Positions 33,121 through 45,012 are shown, counted from the first letter of the stretch. The stretch is 64,000 nt of DNA from Schistocerca nitens (GCF_023898315.1 NC_064621.1:542149383-542213382); one strand, 5' to 3'. Notes: generated from the letters alone by a model not told the origin. Numbers and translations are program-made.

Positions 33121-33784
33121 GGATTAGTTTGACGAAGCGTTGCCAATGTTTTGGCCCCCTCTGTTGAAGACGAAATCTGACCGTGGACCTTTACGCGTAG
33201 AGGCAGCTATGCGAATGCGCTCAATCGCGTCAAATTGTATGATGGACCAGAGCCACACTTCCATATGAGTTATGGTCTAAGAGTGCACAGGACCAAGTGA
33301 AAATGAGCATACTGACGGTGGAGGTATACAGTGAGTGAAATCATGGCAATCCAGTCCAGTGATGAAACGCTACCAGTCTCTTTCTTCGCTATATGATACT
33401 GATGAGCTAGTGAGGATATACTTGACCAAGCAGCCTTATCGTCTCCAATGAGAAAAAGTCACAGTAGGGAGTCGCACGAATGTGTGTGACTATGTCAAGG
33501 CATGAGTGCTGGTGCAGCAAACCGGAAATATTTCGATTTCGGATGATCGTTAAGAAGGATGGAGAGATTGGCATCCTCGCTGTCAATGAAATAGGAGCGT
33601 TAACAGGTAGAGTCGTGGTTGCAGGAGAGTTGGCTGATCTCCGAGAGACCCTTTCAACGATAGGCGCGACTTCGCGAGATATTGAGAGGAGAGACACGTG
33701 ATGTGTCACGGAAGATCACGGTATTTGGCACGGCTGATCCGAGAAATAATGGTCCGAGCACGAATGACTAGAGGTATGTAGACC
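33121..33784. other. Unassigned sequence
   Basis: A 73-codon frame at 33480-33701 (MIVKKDGEIGILAVNEIGAL region) has no recognised family. Possibly a continuation of the gag-like remnant or the 5' side of the RTE LINE. Confidence 0.2.
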
Positions 33785-35440
33785 GGCTAATAGTGTATAT
33801 AATGATCAATGGATGGAAAGACGGATGGATGGAGATGGAAAAATACATAGAGGAGTTGTATGCCGGAACACCTCTTTCGGAGGAAGTAATAGGAAGGGAA
33901 GAGCAAGTAGACGAAGATGTCAAGGGAGATGACATTCTGGAAGAAGAATTTGACAGAGCTCTAAAAGAACTACGGGACAACAAAGTAACTCGTATAGATG
34001 ACATCCCTGCAGAACTAATAAAGAATACTGGTGACAGCATGAAAATGATGCTACTTAAACTTATTAGGTCCATCTATAACACAGGATACTGACAGACTTC
34101 CAGAAATGTATCATTGTTCCTATACCCAAGAAGGCAGCAGCTTCAAAATGTGAACAGTACCGATCTCTAAGCCTAATAACACATGAATCAAAAATTCTCA
34201 TAAAAATAGTCCTGAAGAGAATTGAAGAGAAGGTGGACGATATGCTGAGTGAAGATCAGTTTGGTTTCACAAGGGGACTGGGAACAAGAGAGGCGATTCT
34301 GGCACTGAGACTCGTTATCGAAAAACAATTACAGAAAAATAAACCAACTTATATCGCCTTTGTAGACATGGAAAAGGCATTTGACAACTTTATCTGGCAA
34401 GAGGTGTTCAGAGCGCTGAGGAAAAGTGAAATATGGTACAAAGACATCCGTGTGATACTCAGTTTCTACAAGAATGAGGTGACAGTGATTAGGAACTGTC
34501 ACCAGGAACAAGAAGTAAATATTAGAAAAGGGGTAAGACAAGGATGTGCTCTCTCTCCTCTTATATTCAATGCTTACATCCAGGAAGTTATAGACCAAGT
34601 TCGAGAAACTACTGAGGTGGGGATCAAAATTAATGGGCAGAAGGTAGACATGCTACGTTATGCAGATGATATTGCTGTAGTCACAGAGACAAAAGAAGAT
34701 CTAGAGGAAGTCCTCAGAACAATAGAAAAAATTCTATGCAATCAGTATGGAACGAGAATAAACAAGAAAAAGACTAAAGTGATGGTATGCAAGGAGCAGA
34801 ATATGAACCTCTGAGAATGAGAATTGGAAGAGAGGAGCTTGAAGTGATAGAGGAATTTACTTACCTGGTAAGCAAAATCACGAGGGATGATAGAAGTCGG
34901 AAAGAGATTGCCAGAAGAATACAAAAGGCCAAAATTGCAGTTAATCGGAGAAGGAACTTACTCACCACCAACAACATCAGTCTGAAAATAAGGAAACGTA
35001 TCATGAAAGGTTTCGTTTGGAGTGTGACCCTATACGGATGCGAAACTTGGATAATTGGAAGAGAAGAGAGAAGACGGCTAGAGGCCCTGGAGATGTGGTG
35101 CTATAGAAGAAGATCAGCTGGAGACACAAAGTAACAAATGAAGATGTGCTTAGAAGAATGCAGGAAACCAGATCTCTGTCTAGATCTCTGTCTAGGCACA
35201 TCCAAACAAGAAGAGACAAACTTGTAGGTCACGTCCTACGACACAACTACATCATTGGAACAATAGCAGAAAGAGCTATTGAGGGAAGGAATCGGTGGGG
35301 GTGACCAAGGATACATACATGCAACAGATCATGAATGACGTTGGATGTAACATATACTTGGAAATGAAGAGGAAGGCAGACAGAAGAGAGAAATGGCGAT
35401 CTGCTGCAAACCAGCCTCAGGGTTGAACACTAAAGATGAA
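33785..35440 (+). mobile_element. RTE-type LINE, RT and C-terminal part
   Basis: Blocks in order: EKYIEELYAGTPLSEEV and DDIPAELIKNTGDSM before RT; SEDQFGFTRGLGTREAILAL; FVDMEKAFDNFIWQEVF; IRKGVRQGCALSPLIFNAYI; the catalytic LRYADDIAVV at about 34655; then FTYLVSKITRDDRS and RRLEALEMWCYRR. Frames at 33793-34092, 34233-34814 and 34787-35134 are separated by frameshifts. The C-terminus resembles that of the minus-strand copy at 62713-64000 (DVGCNIYLEMKRKA against DVGCKCYSEMKRLA). The endonuclease is missing. Confidence 0.8.
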
Positions 35441-36017
35441 TGATCAACCACCCATTTCATTGTATGTTAGTTTTGAATAGTTGAAGGAAGTACTGTCAAG
35501 ATAGGAAGATGATGAGGAAATTTCATGACACCTTAAATGGAGAGTAGGAATCAGTAGGAAGAAAATTCATTATATTCTTGACTCTGGCATTCAGTTCTCC
35601 ATGATGAGTAATATGGTTTTGAGGACTGTCTGCGGAAGAAACCATGGTCTAAATTGGCGATGCAAAGAGACAAATACAAATAAGAAAGGAGTACTTTCGT
35701 TATACAGGGTGTTACAAAAAGGTACGGCCAAACTTTCAAGAAACATTCCTCACACACAAAGAAAGAAAATATGTTATATGGACATGTGTCCGGAAACGCT
35801 TACTTTCCATGTTAGAGCTCATTTTATTACTTCTCTTCAAATCACATTAATCATGGAATGGAAACACACAGCAACAGAACGTACCAGCGTGACTTCAAAC
35901 ACTTTGTTACAGGAAATGTTCAAAATGTCCTCCGTTAGCGAGGATACATGCTTCCAGCCTCCGTCGCATGGAATCCCTGATGCGCTGATGCAGCCCTGGA
36001 AAATGGGGGGTATTGTA

Positions 36018-36463
36018 TCACAGCCGTCCACCATACGAGCACGAAAAGTCTACATTTGGTACCGGGGTTGCGTAGACAAGAGCTTTCAAATGCCCCCATA
36101 AATGAAAGTCAAGAGGGTTGAGGTCAGGAGAGCGTGGAGGCCATGGAATTGGTCCGCATCTACCAATCCATCGGTCACCGAATCTGCCCCATCGTGCATG
36201 AACCACATGTTGTGTCATACTTGTAAAGGCACATGTTCTAGCAGCACAGGTAGAGTATCCCGTATGAAATCATGATAACGTGCTCCATTGAGCGTAGGTG
36301 TTAGAACATGGGGCCCAATCAAGGCATCACCAACAATGCCTGCCGAAACGTTCACAGAAAATCTGTGTTGATGACGTGATTGCGCAATTGCGTGCGGATT
36401 CTCGTCAGCCCACACATGTTGATTGTGAAAATGTACAATTTTATCACGTTGGAATGAAGCCTC
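36018..36463 (-). pseudogene. Mariner-like transposase, C-terminal part
   Basis: After the SINE break the frame continues as QRDKIVHFHNQHVWADENPH, NVSAGIVGDALIGPHVL and LPVLLEHVPLQV. A stop and a frame change follow near 36216-36230, in the region that should hold the second catalytic Asp; WFMHDGAD reads in another frame. PWPPRSPDLNPLDFHLWGHL then carries the third Asp. It cannot be active as it stands. Confidence 0.8.
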
Positions 36464-36678
36464 GCCCGCACCTCGTGGTCGTGCGGTAGCGTTCTCGCTT
36501 CCCACGCCCGGGTTCCCGGGTTCGATTCCCGGCGGGGTCAGGGATTTTCTCTGCCTCGTGATGGCTGGGTGTTGTGTGCTGTCCTTAGGTTAGTTAGGTT
36601 TAAGTAGTTCTAAGTTCTAGGGGACTTATGACCACAGCAGTTGAGTCCCATAGTGCTCAGAGCCATTTGAACCATTTT
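36464..36678 (+). mobile_element. Composite-type SINE inserted in a transposase gene
   Basis: A 12-bp target duplication GAATGAAGCCTC flanks it (36452-36463, 36679-36690). The head, CTCGTGGTCGTGCGGTAGCG with B-box GGGTTCGATTCCCGG, is like the SINE at 50751. The tail from TTAGGTTAGTTAGGTTTAAG to AGAGCCATTTGAACC is that of the 14921/27490/41023 family. Confidence 0.93.
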
Positions 36679-36690
36679 GAATGAAGCCTC

Positions 36691-37161
36691 ATCCGTAAAG
36701 AGAACATTTGCACTGAAATGAGGATTGACACATTGTTGGATGAACCATTCGCAGAAGTGTACCCGTGGAGGCCAATCAGCTGCTGATAGTGCCTGCACAC
36801 GCTGTACATGGTACGGAAACAACTGGTTCTCCCGTAGCACTTTCCATACAGTGACGTGGTCAAAGTTACCTTGTACAGCAGCAACTTCTCTGACGCTGAC
36901 ATTAGGGTTATTGTCAACTGCACGAAGAATTTCCTCGCCCATTGCAGGTGTCCTCGTCGTTCTAGGTCTTCCCCAGTCGCAAGTCATAGGCTGGAATGTT
37001 CCGTGCTCCCTAAGACGCCGATCAATTGCTTCGAACGTCTTCCCGTCGCGACACCTTCTTTCTGGAAATCTGTCTCGATACAAACGTACCGCGCCACGGC
37101 TATTGCCCCGTGCTAATCCATACATCAAATGGGCATCTGCCAACTCCGCATTTGTAAACAT
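36691..37161 (-). pseudogene. Mariner-like transposase, N-terminal part
   Basis: It starts MFTNAELADAHLMYGLARGN, with a DUF4817-like HTH (SRGAVRLYRDRFPERR), a second HTH around VSVREVAAVQGNFDHVTVWK, and then ANVLFTDEASF with the first catalytic Asp. The SINE insertion falls directly after this block. The frame is open from Met to the insertion. Confidence 0.85.
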
Positions 37162-37556
37162 TGCACTGACTGCAAAACCACGTTCGTGATGAACACTAAC
37201 CTGTTGATGCTACGTACTGATGTGCTTGATGCTAGTACTGTAGAGCAATGAGTCGCATGTCAACACAAGCACCGAAGTCAACATTACCTTCCTTCAATTG
37301 GGCCAACTGGCCGTGAATCGAGGAAGTACAGTACATACTGACGAAACTAAAATGAGCTCTAACATGGGAATTAAGCGTTTCCGGACACATGTCCACATAA
37401 CATCTTTTCTTTATTTGTGTGTGAGGAATGTTTCCTGAAAGTTTGGCCGTAGCTTTTTGTAACACCCTGTGTATGTTCCTAATAAATTCTTTAAGGTATA
37501 TAGTGAAGTGTTTCGGATCCGCAGAGTCCTTCATTCAAATGTGGTTGAAGTGGAGA

Positions 37557-37557
<1 letters not shown>

Positions 37558-37592
<35 letters not shown>
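37558..37592 (+). repeat. Poly(A) run, 35 A
   Basis: Uninterrupted A tract 85 bp right of the mariner-like element. Possibly the tail of an unrecognised retroposon to its left; no target duplication was checked with success. Confidence 0.9.
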
Positions 37593-37594
<2 letters not shown>

Positions 37595-39773
37595 TTGCAC
37601 ATCTTGACTGGAATATGGTGAAATTTTTGGACTAGAATGATGAGATAGACTGTGTTATGTAAATGTCGTAAAATAGGTATCTCATCCACTGCTATTTGCT
37701 GCGTTCTCCATCACCATTTAATGAGCTGTTGGAAAGTCATTAGTTTTTTTCTTTTTTTGAAGATAGGAATACTAACTTCTATTGATGTCTGAGATGCCTT
37801 GTGGCTAACGCAATATTCGTACCTGTTGTCTGCTTTTGCGTGATCGATTTATTTATTCGAGAAAACGAAGATTTTGATGAAGTCACAGAAGGAATCTGAA
37901 GGGAGATAATGGGATGAGGGTGGGAAGAAAGGGATTTATTGATTTTAAGCGCCAGTGGTGAAATCAGCACTGTGCTGATTCTTGAAGTGAACCCTGCAGA
38001 AGAATGCAGAGGTGAGCAGAGTTGTGTAGATATAATAATGAATTTCCTGCGTATGGATATATGCCCTATACCGAATGGTTTTTGAGATAGAACACATTTA
38101 ATGTACATTGCATGATTCAAACACTGTCATTGTTTACAATGTACTGAACCGAGAATTTACTTTCAAAACCTTTTCTTAAGAATTTACTTTATTTACTAGC
38201 GATTCATCAAGAACATTAACACATTTAATCACACTATGTGAGCGTGGAAGTAGTTGCCAGTGGGTAACTGATGAAAACAAACCAAATTTCTTTCAACGAT
38301 GGATTTTTTTTTTAGATTTAAAATTATAATCAGAAAGCAATTTATTCAGACGCAGAAAGAACAAATTTTTGACTGTATGAGCTTTCGGGCTGAGAACCTT
38401 GCTGCTCCATTTTGACACGGTCGTAGTCACGACCGCTCACAACAACCTCTGAGAGACTACACTGCTGCAAATCTGCAACACACCAGGTTACTTTAAACTA
38501 AAATTTTAACAACTCACACACGCACATAAACTATACACCCTGTAGGAGGGATGGAAATGATACAAAACACTAACATTAAAAGATTAACTTGCCACCGAAG
38601 GTGCAACATGATTTAAAAAAACTCTTACGGTGGAAGGGTGGCAACTTTACATACTAAAATGACCATTTAAATAAAAACCCATGAAATGCAGTCTTACATA
38701 AAATATACAAGGTTGGCCAAACATGCTCTACATTACACATATACCGCCTCTCAAGATGATAGGTAAGATAAAAACATATTTCACGAATTCGGCCGTCACG
38801 CTTCAAGTAAAGAATTCCTTAACATCGAATCCGACAAACATGACAGAGGCAGCTATTAAAGTACGGCAAACCGGCAGACAGATAGACAGACACTAACTGC
38901 CTGACAAATGCGGACGGGAGACAGACGAGCACGCTGGTGACGAGAGACTGACCATTTAACAAATAAATGAAACAACATATCACGAATCACTTAACTTCTA
39001 ATAAACTACAATGTCTGGCGAAGACCTGGCGCAGCACCCCCAAAACGCTCTCCCGAACCGTCCGCTGCCAGCCGCTTCAACGGACGCAGGAAGGCGCGCC
39101 GATCTCCCGTCTCACGGCGCAGCAGCTCGCACGGGCCAGACCGATGTCGTGGGTTGACTCCTGTTGCTCTCGTGTCGGCCGAGAAGCCACTACCCTCGCT
39201 ATACGGCGCGGCCCACTGGACTGACGTGGCGACCTCACATGCGCCGACGCTCAAGACGGACAAGTCATCTTGTGTCCCAATGCGCGACCGACCAACCGAT
39301 CGATCCAACCGCCAGTGACCATTGCCTCGAGCAGACTGACGGCCTAACACATAACTAGCACTCCGGAGGACAGACAGACACTGACTGCCCCACACTGACC
39401 CGGCTGACCAACTGACCAGACTCGCCGCCTAGCGAGCTCATAGCGCCCCTTAATTGCTCGTGAACAGGCTACCTTTCTCCTTTCCCACAAGAGGGAGACA
39501 CCAAAGCTGCGACTGCCACAGCGGCGCCACCGCCAAAAACGGAGGGCGACTGCTCCACACAACGAGCTGTGGCGCGCTCTTCAAGACAGCAATTTTACCA
39601 CGGCTCACGTACCACAGCAGTGTACAGGAAATTGAGACGAACAATTTGATACGGGACACGTGTGGTCTGTCAAGCCGGTAAACTTTCTAAAATTGGCCAA
39701 TTAAAACTAAGCTACACAGCATGCGTGTCGCACTAGATTTTTCACTGTTCTCGCGCTCTCTCTGCCCTAGCTA
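37593..39773. other. Unassigned sequence with a shared ~100-bp repeat piece and a GC-rich stretch
   Basis: 38045-38105 is an inverted relative of 42030-42090. 38090-38141 is a direct relative of 40894-40944. The 39040-39620 stretch is GC-rich with an overlapping mess of open frames, none protein-like. It could be LTR or promoter sequence; I cannot show it. Confidence 0.3.
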
Positions 39774-40043
39774 CACTGAGGTGTCAAAAGTCATGGGATA
39801 GCTCGTAATACACTGTCGGACCTTCTCTTTCCGGCGTAGTGCACCAACATAACAAGTCGCTGAATGTCCCCTGCAGAAATATTGGGTCATGTTGACTCTA
39901 TAGCGTCAATGACTCCGAAAATGTTCCCGGAGCAGCATTTTGTGCATCAAATGGCGTCCCGATTATGTCCTATAAATGTTCGATGGGATTCATGTCGGGC
40001 TATCTGAGTGCCCAAATCTTTCACACGAAATGTTCAGAACGTT

Positions 40044-40802
40044 TGAAAGGTGGCTACACTGAGCCACAGCGCCAGAGATTGCGCCAAAGAGTTTTATTCC
40101 GCCGCCTCCACTGGCAGTTCTTGTCGAGATGTGGCAGTAGTCAGTTCTTGTCGAGAAGTCGTGGTGGAGAGTGCTTATCGAGATGTGGCAGTAGTGAGTC
40201 GGTGTTGAGATGATGTAGTAGGGAGTGCTTGTTCCATGTTTTATGCAGTTGTTTGATGGGCTAGACAGCAGATGTTGTTCGAATGGAGATATTGTAATGA
40301 TCAGAGTGCTTTTCGTCAATATATATGAAGGTAAAAAAATTCCCTTTTCTTTTTATTATTTCAATGTCTTAAATAATGCGTCATCACAGGTTCAGTCAAC
40401 AAAGCATCTGGCTCGTGTTATTGTATTAGAGTGTAATTCTGGTTTCCTTATGCAATTATAGTATTTCTATTTTTTTTAATTACTTCAGTATAAATGGTGT
40501 TCAAAATATCTTGTCTTATTGAAGAAGAACCGTGCCAGATGTGTACGTTGAATCACACTTCCACACACAGAACAGCTACACTTGTGCTTTGTTGTTGCGT
40601 TGGTTTTATAGCTGCTGGGGACTTAATTAATTAATTGTGTCAACGGAAATTTCATTTCATTCTTTGTTGTTGTTCTATGCAGTCAGATTGCGTACAAATA
40701 CTAGTCAGGGCCAGCCGGTTACGAGACTTCGTAATCGGACAGACAGATACTAAAAATTAAAAGTATTTGCATTTGATATTTATATAATTAAGCCCCCATA
40801 CA
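40044..40802. mobile_element. Solo LTR inside the Tc1 element, fossil
   Basis: 759 bp, starting TGAAAGGTGGC and ending CCCCATACA, with the 4-bp duplication CGTT on both sides (40040-40043, 40803-40806). The Tc1 reading frame region continues on the far side. TG..CA ends with a 4-bp duplication are the marks of LTR integration. Family not recognised; no coding. Confidence 0.65.
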
Positions 40803-41022
40803 CGTTCTTCAAAGGAATCGCAATCAATTTTGGTCCTGTGACATGGGGCATTATCATCCAAAAGAATTACATCGTTTGTGAATATTTGAGGCTGAACACA
40901 TTTATGTACATTGCATGATTCGAACATTGTCATTGTTTACAACGCATGAATGGCTGCAAATGGTCTCCAACTAGCAGACCATAACCATTTACAGTCAATG
41001 ATCGGTTCAGTTGGACCAGAGG

Positions 41023-41213
41023 CCGGCCGCGGTGGCCGTGCGGTTCTAGGCGCTCCAGTCCGGAGCCGCGCTGCTGCTACGGTCGCAGGTTCGAATCCTG
41101 CCTCGGGCATGGGTGTGTGTGATGTTCTTAGGTTAGTTAGGTTTAAGTAGTTCTAAGTTCGAGGGGACTGATGACCACAGCAGTTGAGTCCCATGGTGCT
41201 CAGAGCCATTTTT
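41023..41213 (+). mobile_element. tRNA-derived SINE inserted in the Tc1 element
   Basis: A 12-bp target duplication TTGGACCAGAGG (41011-41022, 41214-41225). Head GGTGGCCGTGCGGTTCTAGG, B-box GCAGGTTCGAATCCTGCC, tail AGAGCCATTTTTTT. Same family as 14921 and 27490. Confidence 0.93.
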
Positions 41214-41509
41214 TTGGACCAGAGGACCCAGTCTGTCCCATGTAAACACGTTTCACACCATTATGAAGCCACCACCAGCTTTCACAGTGCCTTGTTGACA
41301 ACTTGGGTCCATAGCTCCGTGGGGTCTGCGCCACACTCGAACCCTACCATCAGCTCTTAGTAACTGAAATCGTGAGTCATCTGATCAGGCCACGGTTTTC
41401 CAGTCGCCTAGAGTCCAACCCATATGGTCGCGAACGCACGAGAGGAGCTACAGGCGATGTCGTGCAGTTAGCAAAGGCTCTCGCGTCGGTCGTCTGCTGT
41501 CACAGCCCA

Positions 41510-41737
41510 TTAACGCCAAAATTCCCTGCGCTGTCTGTCAGTACTGACAACTCCACGAAAACGACTTTGCTTTCGGTCGTTACGCGAAGACAGTCGGCCA
41601 CTGCGTTGTCCGTGGTGATAGGTAATGCCTGAAATTTGGAATTCTCGGCAGACTGTTGACCATTTGGATCTCGAAATATTAAATTCCCTAAAGATTTCCG
41701 AAATGGAATTTCCCCTGCGTCTAGCTACAAGTATCAT
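41510..41737 (-). pseudogene. Tc1 transposase N-terminal HTH region
   Basis: 75 residues including NSISEIFREFNISRSKWSTV and HHGQRSGRLSSRNDRKQSRF, the paired-like HTH and GRPR-like hook of Tc1 transposases. It is followed by frameshifted, decayed sequence toward lower coordinates. Confidence 0.7.
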
Positions 41738-42130
41738 TCGGAGTTCTAAGTTCCCGCCATAATCACATTCGAAACCATCTTATATGAAACGCCCGATTGA
41801 AAACGACAGCTCCGCCAACGCACTGACCTTTTGTACCTTGTGTACGTGATACTGCCACCATCTGTATGTGTGCATATCGCTATCCTATGACTTTTGTCGC
41901 CTCAGTGTATTATTCCTAGATAAGAAAAGAATAGGGCATTTTTAATGAGAAATTTAATGAAGTTTCATTTTTTACTAAGCCACGTTTTCGCTGGAGGGTG
42001 CGATTTTCGAGTTATTAAAAAAGCATACAAAAGTGATATTAAATGTGTTCTATCTCGGAAACCATGCGGAATAGGGCGTATGTCCATATGAAGCTTTTTG
42101 TTCAGAATCACTTATTCTATCACCTCTCGA

Positions 42131-42380
42131 TGTCCGCCCCGATAGCCGAGTGGTCAGCGTGACGGATTGCGGTCCTGTGGGCCCGGGTTCGATTCCCAGC
42201 TGGGTCGGGGATTTAGTCCGCTCAGGGACTGGGTGTTGTGTTGTCTTCATCATCATTTCATCCCCATCCGGCGCGCAGGTCGCCCAATGTGGCGTCGAAT
42301 GTAGTAAGACCTGCACCAAAGCGGCCGGTCCTGCCCCGTAAGTGGCCTCCCGGGCAATGACGCCAAACGCTCATTTCCAT
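42131..42380 (+). mobile_element. tRNA-derived SINE (GGCGTCGA body, CATTTCCAT tail)
   Basis: Head CCCGATAGCCGAGTGGTCAG, B-box GGGTTCGATTCCCAG, body TCATCATCATTTCATCCCCA, end CTCATTTCCAT. CTCTCGA flanks both sides (42124-42130, 42381-42387). Same body family as 50751-50986. Confidence 0.88.
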
Positions 42381-42389
42381 CTCTCGAAG

Positions 42390-42762
42390 GATATACTCAC
42401 TGTGGCTCACCCTGTACATGCAGTTCGTTCTGAGTGCTCGCAGGTCCAAGAGTAGAAATGGGTGAACTGATCATCGACCAAGACTGGAAAGTTCAGGAGA
42501 AAGAACACAATGTGTTTTACCCCAAAATTAGTTTGCGTAGCTTTTAGTGTTGGTCAGCAGTAATAACTGCAATATTGTTTGTGATTGATTTGTAACATAT
42601 GATTCGCTATCTATAGAGTTAGGTACTGATTTTGTACATCTAGCAGAGTAGAAAGAATGAACAGTAGTGTGTAGTGTGTTATGCAGTTGGTATTGTAGTC
42701 TGTGATTGTGAGTTAGTGCGAAAAGTGCTTGGGAAAGACGACCTGCTCCTGCACCAGCGGAA
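42390..42762. other. Unassigned sequence
   Basis: Nothing coding. GTGGCTCACCCTGTACA at 42402 looks like a DNA-transposon end (CAGGGTGAGCCAC on the minus strand); the partner was not found. Confidence 0.25.
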
Positions 42763-42836
42763 ATCTACATCTACATCTACATGGTTACTCTGCAATTCAC
42801 ACTTAAATTCCTGGCAGAGGGTTCATCAAACCATTT

Positions 42837-43313
42837 TCACACTGCTTCTCTACTATTCCACTCTCGAATGGCGCGTGGGAAAAAGGAATACCTAAATCTT
42901 TCCGTTCGAGCTCTGATTTTTCTTATTTTACGAGTATATTGATGATCATTTCTCCGTATGTTGGTGGGTGTCAACAAAATATTTACCCATTCGGAAGAGA
43001 AAGTTGGTGATTGAAATTTCGTAAATAGATCTCGCCACAAAGAAAACTGCCTTTGCTTCAGTGACTGCCACCCCAACTCGCGTATCATATCAGTAACACC
43101 CTCAAACCTATTGCCCGATAACACGAAACGAGCTGCCCTTCCTTGCACTTTTTCGATGTCCTCCGTCAATCCTACCTGGTAAGGATCCCATACCGCGCAG
43201 CAATATTCCAGCAGAGGACGGACAAGTGTAATGTAGGCTGTCTCTTTAGTGGGTTTGTCGCATCTTCTAAGTGTTCTGCCAACAAAGCGCAGTCTTTGTT
43301 TCGCCTTCCCCAC
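42837..43313 (-). pseudogene. CR1 LINE RT thumb and C-terminal region
   Basis: 158 residues: GKAKQRLRFVGRTLRRCDKP, LEYCCAVWDPYQVGLTEDIE, then the C-terminal FSSEWVNILLTPTNIRRNDH. Open from the conserved start to the stop. The link to the catalytic block upstream is frameshifted. Confidence 0.8.
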
Positions 43314-43733
43314 AATAGTATCTATGTGGTCTTTCTAATTTAAGTTGCTCGTAATTGTAATTTCTAGGTATTATTCGAATTGACAGCCCTTAGATTTGTG
43401 CGATTTATCGTATACTCAAAATTTATCGGATTTCTTTTAGTATCCATGTGGATGACCTCGCACTTTTCTTTGTTTAGTGCTAATTGCCACTTTTCGCGCC
43501 ATACAGAAATTCTCTCTAGATAATTTGGTAATTGGTATTGATCGTCTGATGATTTTACGGTAAATTACAGCGTCATCTGCAAACAATCTAAGGGGGCTGT
43601 TCAGATTATCACCTAGATCATTTATATAAATCAGGAACAGCAGAGGGCCTGTAACACTACTTTGCGGAATGCCAGATATCACTTCTGTTCTACTCGATGA
43701 TTTACCGTCTATCACTACGAACTGTGACCTCTC

Positions 43734-44297
43734 TCAGAGGAAATCACGAATCCACTCAAACAACTGAGATGATATTCCATATGCACGCAATTTGATTAAT
43801 AGTCGCTTGCGAGGAACGGTATCAAAAGCCTTCTGGAATTCTAGGAATATGGGATCGATCTGAGATTCCTTGTGGACAGCACTCATTACTTCATGGGAAT
43901 AAAGAGCTAGCTGTGTTGCACAAGAACGATATTTTCTGAATCCGTGTTGGTTATGTATCAATAAGTCATTTTCTTCAAGGTGATTCATAATGCTCGAGTA
44001 CAGTATATGCTTCAAAATCCTACTGAAATTTGAGGTCAGTGATACAGGTCTGTAATACAATGGGTTACTCATATTTCCTTTCTTGAATATTGGTGTGACC
44101 TGTGCTACTTTCCAGTATTTAAGAAAAGACCTTTCGTCAAGTGGGCGGTTGTATATGATTGCTAAGGAAGGCGCTATTGTGTCTGTATACTCTGACAGGA
44201 ACCTGACTGGTATACCATCTGGACCGGAAGACTTGCCTTTCTTAAGTGATTTGAGTTGTTTCGCAACACCTAAGATATCTAGTTTTTTGTCACTCAT
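43734..44297 (-). pseudogene. CR1 LINE reverse transcriptase, N-terminal blocks
   Basis: 187 residues containing RT blocks 0-3 (SSGPDGIPVRFL to FQKAFDTVPRKRLLIKLRAY). A frame change to the next block occurs around 43730. Role in the family: target-primed reverse transcription. Confidence 0.85.
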
Positions 44298-45012
44298 GCT
44301 AACAGCTGTTCTGGTTTCGAATTCTGGAATATTTACTTCGTTTTATTTCGTGAAAGAATTACAGAAAACTGTATTTAGTAACTCCGCTTTAGTGGCACCA
44401 TCATCGGTAACATTTCCATCGCTATCGCGCAGTGACGGTATTAACTGTTTTTTGCCACTGGTCTACTTTACATACGACCAGAATCTCTTTGGGTTTTCTA
44501 CCATATTTTGAGACAATTTTTCGTTGTGGAAACTGTATCTCGCATTGACGTCCGCACTAAATTTAGAGCTCCCGTGAAACTAAGCCAGTCTTGGGGATTT
44601 TGCGTTCTTCTAAATTTGGCATGCTTTTTTCGTTGCTTCTACAACAGTGTTTGACGTGTTTTGTGTACCATGGTGGATCAGTCCCATCTCTTATTAACTT
44701 ATGCGGTATGAATCTGTCTACTGCTGTAGAATACTGTGTCTTTGAATTTGAGCCATGTCTGGTCTACACCTACATAATTAGCTTGGAAGGAATGGAGACT
44801 CTCTCTCACGAAGGCGTCAATCGAATTTTTATCTGCTATTTTAAATAGATATATTTTGCGTTTATTTTTAATGGTTTTGGTTGATATGGTTTAGAGCCTC
44901 GCTATAATGACCTTGTGTTCACTAATTTCTGTATCCGTCATGACGCTCTCTATTAGATCAGGATTATTTGTGGCTAAGAGGTCAAGTGTGTTTTCGCAAC
45001 CATTTACAATCA

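Larger units (their letters stand above)
35703..37473 (-). mobile_element. Mariner-like element with ~128-bp inverted ends and a SINE inside
   Basis: The left end CAGGGTGTTACAAAAAGGTA and right end (..TTTTTGTAACACCCTG) are inverted copies over about 128 bp. The transposase reads on the minus strand in two parts separated by a SINE. The element interior otherwise shows only minor decay. Confidence 0.85.
39774..41907 (-). mobile_element. Tc1-type element hit by a solo LTR and a SINE
   Basis: Ends CACTGAGGTGTCAAAAGTCA and the inverted CTTTTGTCGCCTCAGTG, with TA flanks (39772-39773, 41908-41909). The minus strand codes for a decayed Tc1 transposase: ISEIFREFNISRSKWSTVCR and GITYHHGQRSGRLSSRNDRK (HTH) at 41510-41737, and SPDM.PIEHL-like sequence near 39970-40030. 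Two insertions interrupt it (40044-40802 and 41023-41213). Confidence 0.8.
42763..45012 (-). mobile_element. CR1-type LINE, from end of endonuclease to 3' tail
   Basis: On the minus strand: a piece of the endonuclease end (NTLDLLATNNPDLIESVMTD, about 44985); a linker; then LKKGKSSGPDGIPVRFLSEY, YWKVAQVTPIFKKGN, YRPVSLTSNFSRILKHILYS, NQHGFRKYRSCATQLALYSH, FQKAFDTVPRKRLLIKL, ISGIPQSSVTGPLLFLIYIN and LFADDAVIY (about 43590). After decay come WDPYQVGLTEDIEKVQGRAA and FFPRAIREWN. The main frames are 44297-43734, 43715-43437 and 43313-42837. The tail is GTAGATGTAGATGTAGATTT. This is the longest CR1 copy in the window and the sister of 11539-12793. Confidence 0.88.

Noticed and set aside
39006-39395. 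129-codon minus-strand frame in a GC-rich stretch
   Set aside because: Overlapping open frames occur on both strands there, and the peptide shows no motif; GC-rich sequence simply has fewer stops.
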